Assembly (NCBI GenBank): GCA_028285495.1
Contig: JANQPB010000024.1
Coordinates: forward strand, 62,001 to 126,000
DNA: 64,000 nucleotides
Direction: 5' to 3'
Source: Acidimicrobiales bacterium
GTDB lineage: Bacteria; Actinomycetota; Acidimicrobiia; Acidimicrobiales; SZUA-35
The notes under the pieces were generated by a model. It saw nothing but the letters and a program-made list of their open reading frames with translations, ran no database searches and was not told the origin of the DNA. Made by a program: the position numbers and the translations under genes. Within the stretch, counting starts at the first letter, position 1, and each line of letters opens with the position of its first letter. Positions 59,209-64,000 of the stretch are shown in pieces.

Positions 59209-60516
59209 ATGGCCGACGCCTCCGTCTCCCCGTCCCCGCCGGCCCCCGGGCCCGTCACCGAGGTCGCCACCGCAGCGGCCATCGAGGCCCTCGACGAATC
59301 CGCCATCATGAACGTCCTCCGCGGCGTGATCGACCCCGAGCTCGGGAGCAACATCGTCGAGCTCGGCATGGCCAAGGGGGCCAGGATCGACCCGGACGGC
59401 CTGGTCACCGTGAAGATCGCCCTCACGACGTCCGGCTGCCCGCTGCGGGCCCAGATCCAGAAGGACACCAAGGCCAGGATCGAATCGCTGCCCGGGGTCA
59501 CGAAGGTCAAGATCGACTGGACCGAACTGACCGCCGAGGAGAAGTCGAACACGATGGCCGTCGCCCGCAAGAACGCGGTCGACCAGGCGGGCGACACCGC
59601 CATCCCGGCGACGGCGAAGGTCCTGGCCATCGCCTCGGGCAAGGGCGGCGTCGGCAAGTCGTCGGTCACGGTCAACCTGGCCGCCGCCATCGCCGCCAAC
59701 GGCCTGAAGGTCGGCATCATCGACGCCGACATCTGGGGCTTCTCGATCCCCCGCATGCTCGGCATCGACAGGCGCCTCGAGGCGGTCAAGCACGGCGAGC
59801 GGGCGGTCATCACCCCCCACTCGCTGCCCGTCCCGTCGCCGACGGGGCCGCCCGGCCGGCTCGACGTCGTGTCGATGGGCTTCCTGGTCGAGGACGAGGA
59901 GTCGGCCCTGCTGTGGCGTGGCCTGATGCTCAACCGTGCGGTCCAGCACTTCCTGGAGGACGTGCAGTGGGCCGACGACCTCGACTACGTCGTGATCGAC
60001 ATGCCCCCCGGCACCGGCGACGTGGCCATGGGCCTGGCCAGGATGATCCCCCGAGCCGAGCTGCTCGTGGTCACCACCCCCGCAACCGGGGCCCAGAAGG
60101 TGGCGACCCGGGCGGTGTCGATGGCCCGCAAGTCGTACCTGCGGGTGGCCGGGGTGATCGAGAACATGTCGGTGTTCGTCGCCCCCGATGGCGCCGAGTA
60201 CGCACTGTTCGGGTCGGGCGGCGGCGAGGCGCTGGCCGCCGAGGCCGGGGTCCCACTCGTCGGCAAGATCCCCATCATCCCCGAGGTGTCGACCGGTGGC
60301 GACGAGGGCAGCCCGGCCGCCCTGGCCGACGGACCGGCGGCCGAGGCGTTCGCCGACATCGCCAGGCGGGTCATCGACGAGGTCGCCCCGCCGGTGGAGA
60401 TGGCGGGCTGCACCGCCCGCATGTTCGAGATGGCCGAGGAGGCGCTTGCCGCCTTCGATGCCGAGCAGGAGCAGGCACACGCCGACGAGTCGGCCACCGT
60501 CGAGTCCTCGTCGTAG
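59209..60516 (+). CDS. Mrp/NBP35-family Fe-S cluster carrier ATPase
   Basis: 435 residues. MIP18/DUF59 domain at ~25-105 (VIDPELGSNIVELGM), then a ParA/MinD-like ATPase with IASGKGGVGKSSVTVNLA, VGIIDADIWGFSIPRML, and VVIDMPPGTGD. The CxxC that binds the bridging cluster in many Mrp proteins is absent at the expected site (FVAPDGAEYALFG), as in many actinobacteria. It moves Fe-S clusters to apoproteins. TATCCT lies six bases before the ATG, which also has GGAGG within that spacer. Head-to-head with the ErpA-like gene. Confidence 0.92.
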   Translation: MADASVSPSPPAPGPVTEVATAAAIEALDESAIMNVLRGVIDPELGSNIVELGMAKGARIDPDGLVTVKIALTTSGCPLRAQIQKDTKARIESLPGVTKVKIDWTELTAEEKSNTMAVARKNAVDQAGDTAIPATAKVLAIASGKGGVGKSSVTVNLAAAIAANGLKVGIIDADIWGFSIPRMLGIDRRLEAVKHGERAVITPHSLPVPSPTGPPGRLDVVSMGFLVEDEESALLWRGLMLNRAVQHFLEDVQWADDLDYVVIDMPPGTGDVAMGLARMIPRAELLVVTTPATGAQKVATRAVSMARKSYLRVAGVIENMSVFVAPDGAEYALFGSGGGEALAAEAGVPLVGKIPIIPEVSTGGDEGSPAALADGPAAEAFADIARRVIDEVAPPVEMAGCTARMFEMAEEALAAFDAEQEQAHADESATVESSS

Positions 60517-60554
60517 GGTTGCGGCGTGCGCCGCCCCCTCCCTCGGCTCCGTCG

Positions 60555-61301
60555 TCAGCCGGCCGGCGCGGCGGGATCGGCCGGCTCGGCGGCCCGCTCG
60601 ATCGTGACCGACTCGCTGACGAGGTGCGACGACGGCACCAACCTGGCCTGACCGTCGCTGCCGGCCAACTCGATGGCCGTCGGGTGGATGGCGAGCACCG
60701 AGCCACGGAAGCCGCCGATCTCGACGGTGTCGCCCGGCTTGACCAGCCGCCGAACGGCCCGGGTGGCCGCCACCTCGCGGGCGACCCCGTTGCCCCCGAG
60801 CCCGACCAGCAGGGTCAGGCTGGCGGCGACGCCGAAGAAGATGGCGGCGACACCGAGGTTCAGCACGTCGGTGTTGATGCCGAGCTGACCGACGGCGAGC
60901 AGTACGGCGAGGGTCACGATGGTGGCCCGGACCGCGGAGTGGGCCAGCCGCTGGGTCTGGATCGGCAACCGGCCGACCGCGCCGGAGAGCGCCGTGGTGG
61001 CGAAGGCCGAGACCACGTTGGCGGCGATGACGATGATCGCCGCGCTCAGCAGCTTCGGGATGAAGCTGACCGTGTCGTCGACCAGGCGATCGACCGCCTC
61101 CGGCTGGATGATGCCGAGGGCGGTGACGAGACCGCCGATGATGCCGATCGCCAACACGAGGCTGGCCAGCGGACCGGCGGCCCGCTGGATGGGGTCGGGC
61201 CGCTTCGGTGAGCCGATGACCGCATGGACGATGCGCGACGCCACCAACCCGACGACCACGCCGACGCCGATGGCGATGGCGACCTGGATCCAGTCATTCA
61301 T
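60555..61301 (-). CDS. MscS-like mechanosensitive channel family protein
   Basis: 248 residues. Four or five membrane helices including the pore-like LNLGVAAIFFGVAASLTLLVGLGGNGVA, then a short beta domain (VKPGDTVEIGGFRGSVLAIHPTAIEL, SSHLVSESVTI) as in the middle domain of MscS. It is shorter than canonical MscS. It starts eight bases before the end of the anti-sigma factor gene, so it is the third gene of the sigma operon and may relieve osmotic stress under its control. Confidence 0.82.
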   Translation of the reverse strand: MNDWIQVAIAIGVGVVVGLVASRIVHAVIGSPKRPDPIQRAAGPLASLVLAIGIIGGLVTALGIIQPEAVDRLVDDTVSFIPKLLSAAIIVIAANVVSAFATTALSGAVGRLPIQTQRLAHSAVRATIVTLAVLLAVGQLGINTDVLNLGVAAIFFGVAASLTLLVGLGGNGVAREVAATRAVRRLVKPGDTVEIGGFRGSVLAIHPTAIELAGSDGQARLVPSSHLVSESVTIERAAEPADPAAPAG

Positions 61302-61623
61302 GGGGAGGTTCCTCCGTCAGCAGTAGTTTCGAGGTCTCCAGACCGGCTCCGAACAGCTCGGACATGACCTCGATCATGACCATCGAGTCGAGGCGGTCGG
61401 TCACCCGCTGTTCGAGCCGCTCCGACAGGTCATCGGGGGCACGATAGAACGCGGCGAGGGCTTCGGCGATCGGACCGCCGGACGGGGCGGCCAGCTCCTC
61501 GAGCGCAACGGCGCAGACCTCGCACGTGGCCAGGTGCTCGTCGAGGTCGGGGCGCTCGCCGTCGAGCCAGGCCGACAGCTCGTCCCTCGACGGGTGGCGG
61601 CGGAAACGCGACCAGCGGCTCAT
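61294..61623 (-). CDS. Zinc-finger anti-sigma factor
   Basis: 109 residues, no membrane helix. The zinc anti-sigma motif HxxxCxxC occurs in DEHLATCEVCAVALEEL. It should bind and inhibit the ECF sigma factor encoded just upstream, whose stop overlaps its ATG (ATGA). It may release the sigma factor on oxidation of its zinc-binding cysteines, as in RsrA-like proteins. Confidence 0.85.
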   Translation of the reverse strand: MSRWSRFRRHPSRDELSAWLDGERPDLDEHLATCEVCAVALEELAAPSGGPIAEALAAFYRAPDDLSERLEQRVTDRLDSMVMIEVMSELFGAGLETSKLLLTEEPPHE

Positions 61624-62246
61624 CCCTGCCACTCCCGCAGTGCGTTGCCGAGGCGCCGCCTGGCCCGGAGCAACCGGGTCTTGACCGTCGGCATCGGGAT
61701 CTCCAGCACCTCGGCGATCTCCTCGTACGAGAGCCCGTCGAGCTCCCGGAGCACGACGACGCTGCGCGACAGCTCGTCGAGGTCGTCGAGGGCGGCGACG
61801 AAGTCGTCCATGGCCGCACCGGACAGGACCCGCGACTCGACCGACCGGTCGGGACGCACCGGTTCCTCCGGCATCTCCAACGGGTCGGTCAGCACGGCCC
61901 GACGCCGTCTGAGGGTGGAGATGGCCGTGTTGTGGGCGATCCGGAGCACCCAGCCCCGCAGCGACGAGTCGCCCCGGAACGTCGGGAGCGCCAGCCACGC
62001 CTTGACCAGCGTCTCCTGGGCCACGTCCTCGGCCAGCGCCCGGTCCTTCACGACCGAGAGCGACAGCCGGAAGATGGCGTCGCCGTGCTCGGTCACGAGG
62101 CGATGGAGGTCGTCTGGATCACCGCCGGCCTCGGGGCCGTCCGCCGCGCCAGCGGCGCCCCCTCCGCCGGCGGGCGCGCCGACCGGCGTCGTGACGACGG
62201 AGGGTTCGAAGGCCCAGAGGCGGAGCGTGCGGAACAGCTTGATCAT
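61620..62246 (-). CDS. ECF-type RNA polymerase sigma factor
   Basis: 208 residues. An N-terminal ~50-residue Gly/Ala/Pro-rich extension, sigma region 2 (HGDAIFRLSLSVVKDRALAEDVAQETLVKAWLAL, SSLRGWVLRIAHNTAIS) and region 4 (VVVLRELDGLSYEEIAEVLEIPMPTVKTRLLRAR). First gene of an operon with the anti-sigma factor and an MscS-like channel. The ATG at 62246 is preferred; upstream in-frame sequence is Arg-rich and lies across the intergenic promoter region. Divergent to a second MscS-like gene. Confidence 0.93.
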   Translation of the reverse strand: MIKLFRTLRLWAFEPSVVTTPVGAPAGGGGAAGAADGPEAGGDPDDLHRLVTEHGDAIFRLSLSVVKDRALAEDVAQETLVKAWLALPTFRGDSSLRGWVLRIAHNTAISTLRRRRAVLTDPLEMPEEPVRPDRSVESRVLSGAAMDDFVAALDDLDELSRSVVVLRELDGLSYEEIAEVLEIPMPTVKTRLLRARRRLGNALREWQG

Positions 62247-62430
62247 CGGTCTTCGGAGGAGACGCCAACGAAGGTACGCGAGTCGCGAGAAAGATGCTCC
62301 CGATCGGCGCCGTCGGCGGCGAGTTCTTCGACCTGCGGAGATTTCTCGGAATTCCTCGCGACAAACCTCCACGGCCGCCCGTCGTACCGAGCGACAACGT
62401 ACCTGAATGTGTTCCCCAAGGAGGAGCAGC
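62247..62430. promoter_or_regulatory. Divergent control region between the sigma operon and an MscS-like gene
   Basis: 184 bases, less GC-rich than its surroundings (AGATTTCTCGGAATTCCTCG near 62339). It contains TACCTT on the minus strand near 62272-62277, about 25 bases before the sigma ATG, and AAGGAGGAG just before the ATG at 62431. It probably carries two promoters, perhaps ones read by the ECF sigma factor itself. No RNA gene was seen. Confidence 0.45.
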
Positions 62431-63180
62431 ATGCTGGCGCAAAGTGTGGCGGATGACGGGATCGACATCGTCGACTCACTACAGTCGGGCATCACCGACT
62501 TCTTCGAGCAGCTCTTCGGCTTCCTGCCGAACCTGATCGGCTTCCTGGCCATCCTGCTGATCGGGTGGTTCGTCGCTCGGTTCATCGCCAGGATGGCCAC
62601 CCGCCTCTTCAAGGCGATCAACCTCGACCACTACCTCGATCGCGCTGGCATCGGTGGTCCGCTCGAGCGCGCCGGCTACGCCGACAGCGGCCGGTTCGTC
62701 TCCAAGGTCATCTACTACACGGTCATGCTGATCGTGCTGAAGCTCGCCTTCGGCGCCCTCGACATCGACGCCCTCAACGAGCCCTTCGACCAGCTCATCG
62801 CCTGGATCCCCAAGGCCCTCGTCGCCCTGGTGCTGATCGTGGTCGGTGGCATCGTGGCCAACGTCGTTCGCGACCTCGTGAGCGGCATCACCGCCGGCCA
62901 GTCCTACAGCAACCTCGTTGTCAACGCCGCCGGGATCGCCGTCTGGCTCCTGTTCGGTCTGGCCGCTCTCGACCAGGCCCAGATCGCCGGTGACCTGATC
63001 GACACCCTGACCACGGCCATCTTCGCCAGCATCAGCGCCATCCTCATCATCAAGTTCGGTGTCGGTGGCATCTGGGCCGCTCGCGATCGTTTCTGGCCTC
63101 GGGTCTACGACGGCATCTCGTCCAACTCGCCGGGTTCGACCCAGGCGGCCACCCCGCCGCCCACCTCGCCCCAGGGCTGA
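62431..63180 (+). CDS. MscS-like conserved transmembrane-helix protein
   Basis: 249 residues with about five membrane helices. The repeat pattern LPNLIGFLAILLIGWFVARFIARMATRLF and IPKALVALVLIVVGGIVANVVRDLV matches the conserved-TM-helix family related to MscS, without the full cytoplasmic cage. The C-terminal ~25 residues are Ser/Pro-rich. The ATG at 62431 follows AAGGAGGAG, one of the strongest ribosome sites in the window. Divergent from the sigma factor operon that encodes another MscS-like protein. Confidence 0.82.
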   Translation: MLAQSVADDGIDIVDSLQSGITDFFEQLFGFLPNLIGFLAILLIGWFVARFIARMATRLFKAINLDHYLDRAGIGGPLERAGYADSGRFVSKVIYYTVMLIVLKLAFGALDIDALNEPFDQLIAWIPKALVALVLIVVGGIVANVVRDLVSGITAGQSYSNLVVNAAGIAVWLLFGLAALDQAQIAGDLIDTLTTAIFASISAILIIKFGVGGIWAARDRFWPRVYDGISSNSPGSTQAATPPPTSPQG

Positions 63181-63235
63181 CCCCGGTCGCGGGTCTCCGG
63201 GGTGGGCCCCTCAGCCGCCCTCGTTGAGACCCGCC

Positions 63236-63268
63236 GGGAGGACCCTGTTGGGCGACAAGGGTCCTCCC
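63236..63268 (+). terminator. Hairpin terminator after the MscS-like gene
   Basis: GGGAGGACCCT (63236-63246) and AGGGTCCTCCC (63258-63268), a perfect 11-bp stem with an 11-base loop, followed by a CT-rich run. It lies 55 bases after the stop. The remaining gap to 63463 shows no gene. Confidence 0.7.
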
Positions 63269-63463
63269 ACTCTCTCCTCCCCCCCCCGGCCGGCCGGTCG
63301 AGGAGGGCGGGGCCGCATCCCCCTCCAGCGGTCCCGCTCCCCCCGGCCGGTCGGCCGTTCGGCGTCTCCCGCCCGGCCGTGCGGCGGATGGTCGACGGCG
63401 GTTGGCGGCGGTTGGTCGGCAGCGGGCGACGGCCGGGACGCCGAGCAGGGTTTCGGCACCCTG

Positions 63464-64000
63464 CTAGACCAGGAGGGTGTCGAGGGCGTCGTCCAGCTCG
63501 GTCCGGTCGAACACGTTGTCGATCCGGTCGGCCACGATCCCGTCGCCGTCGACGAGGAACAGCGACGGCTCGAAGCTGAGGCCGAGCCCGGTCACCGCCG
63601 GGGCGAGGCGGATGGCGGGGTCGAGGTAGTTGCCACCGACCTCGTCAGGGTTGGCGTAGACCTCGACGTGGACGACGTCGAGCCCGTCCCGACCGCTGGC
63701 GGCGTCGATCAGGGTGTCGAGCACCGGGCCGCAGTAGGCGGTGGCGCAGAACGCCGGCGTGGCCACCAGCAGGGCGAGCGGCCGGCCCCGACCGACCAGG
63801 TCGGCGGCGTCGTGGCGGTGGAAGTCGCACGGCTCGAAGCGGGTGCAGAGCCGGTCGATCTCGCCGGGGTCGTCGAACGTCGGGGTCGAGACCACCGGGA
63901 ACGGGTCGCCGACGAGGGGCAGCGTCGCCTCGGCCGGGTCGAACGCCTGGACCGGGATGGTGGCGACGGCGGCGCCGACGTCGATCTCGAGGTCGTAGAT
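63464..64000 (-). CDS. Thioredoxin-fold protein (5' part outside the window)
   Basis: The open frame continues past the right edge with protein-like sequence, so the true start is not in the window. The visible 178 codons include PLALLVATPAFCATAYCGPVLD, a thioredoxin-like fold with two cysteines four residues apart, then VVHVEVYANPD and PSLFLVDGDGIVADRID. The first ~65 codons belong to another domain or strand region (VPVQAF-like, acidic). The C-x4-C spacing differs from the CxxC of thioredoxin. Probably a secreted or redox-carrier protein of actinobacteria; function unknown. Confidence 0.65.
   Translation of the reverse strand: MYDLEIDVGAAVATIPVQAFDPAEATLPLVGDPFPVVSTPTFDDPGEIDRLCTRFEPCDFHRHDAADLVGRGRPLALLVATPAFCATAYCGPVLDTLIDAASGRDGLDVVHVEVYANPDEVGGNYLDPAIRLAPAVTGLGLSFEPSLFLVDGDGIVADRIDNVFDRTELDDALDTLLV

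Overview
The window is a stretch of very GC-rich chromosome from an actinobacterium. Supporting signs are a WhiB protein, F420-type PPOX oxidoreductases, an acyl-CoA carboxylase epsilon subunit, an AfsR/SARP regulator, a split LigD-type end-joining polymerase and ligase, and many starts of the form TAnnnT, 6-8 nt, ATG/GTG. The gene mix (M23-DUF4214 protein, SelA/SelB, FixL-like kinase, UMF1-type transporter) fits the class Acidimicrobiia best, but that placement is inference. No phage, insertion sequence, CRISPR array or rRNA was seen. The only structural RNA is one tRNA-Pro(CGG).

Layout. 1-2.8 kb: a Roadblock/LC7 protein, a degenerate GGDEF-EAL protein and an unknown protein. 2.9-6.8 kb: a DesK/NarL-type two-component system next to an ABC-2 exporter, with matching palindromes ahead of both transcription units. 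6.9-16.2 kb: an MFS/aminotransferase pair, an SDR-TetR operon with its operator, peroxiredoxin, an F420 enzyme, a VIT1-like transporter, a 5'-3' exonuclease, a GNAT protein and an MFS protein. 16.2-25.2 kb: LigD-like polymerase and ATP ligase, HAD phosphatase, ABC exporter, a cysteine-rich orphan, a PPOX enzyme with an UMF1 transporter, and a class V aminotransferase. 25.4-31.9 kb: AfsR-type regulator, PAP2 and GDPD lipid enzymes, and acyl-CoA carboxylase beta and epsilon subunits.

31.9-38.0 kb is the most interesting region. A NimA-like flavoprotein, a tandem universal stress protein and an APH-AAA fusion lie beside a three-gene phosphorelay: a PAS kinase with the FixL haem residues, a CheY/Rcp1-like receiver, and a receiver-HisKA_3 hybrid with a DosS-like kinase core. 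Three 14-bp boxes of the form GGGCCnnnnGkCCC, resembling DosR/DevR/OsdR sites, lie in the control regions. I read this as an oxygen-sensing dormancy module of unusual architecture.

38-47 kb: YaaA, a CMD-like protein, a large membrane protein, a degenerate GGDEF protein, Aat, a reduced methyltransferase-like protein, a membrane-anchored cyclophilin, aspartate kinase (with an internal start for a beta subunit), aspartate-semialdehyde dehydrogenase and a MazG-like protein. 47-54.5 kb: MpaB-like protein, secreted M23-DUF4214 peptidase, tRNA-Pro, receiver-like and STAS proteins, two ArsA/Get3-like ATPases divergent from an NfeD protein that appears to lack its catalytic serine, and WhiB. 54.5-60.5 kb: SelB-SelA, a small basic membrane ORF, a metallo-beta-lactamase-fold protein without its histidine motif, an ErpA-type Fe-S protein and an Mrp ATPase. 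60.5-64 kb: ECF sigma factor, zinc anti-sigma factor and an MscS-like channel in one operon, a divergent MscS-like protein, and a thioredoxin-like protein that runs off the window.
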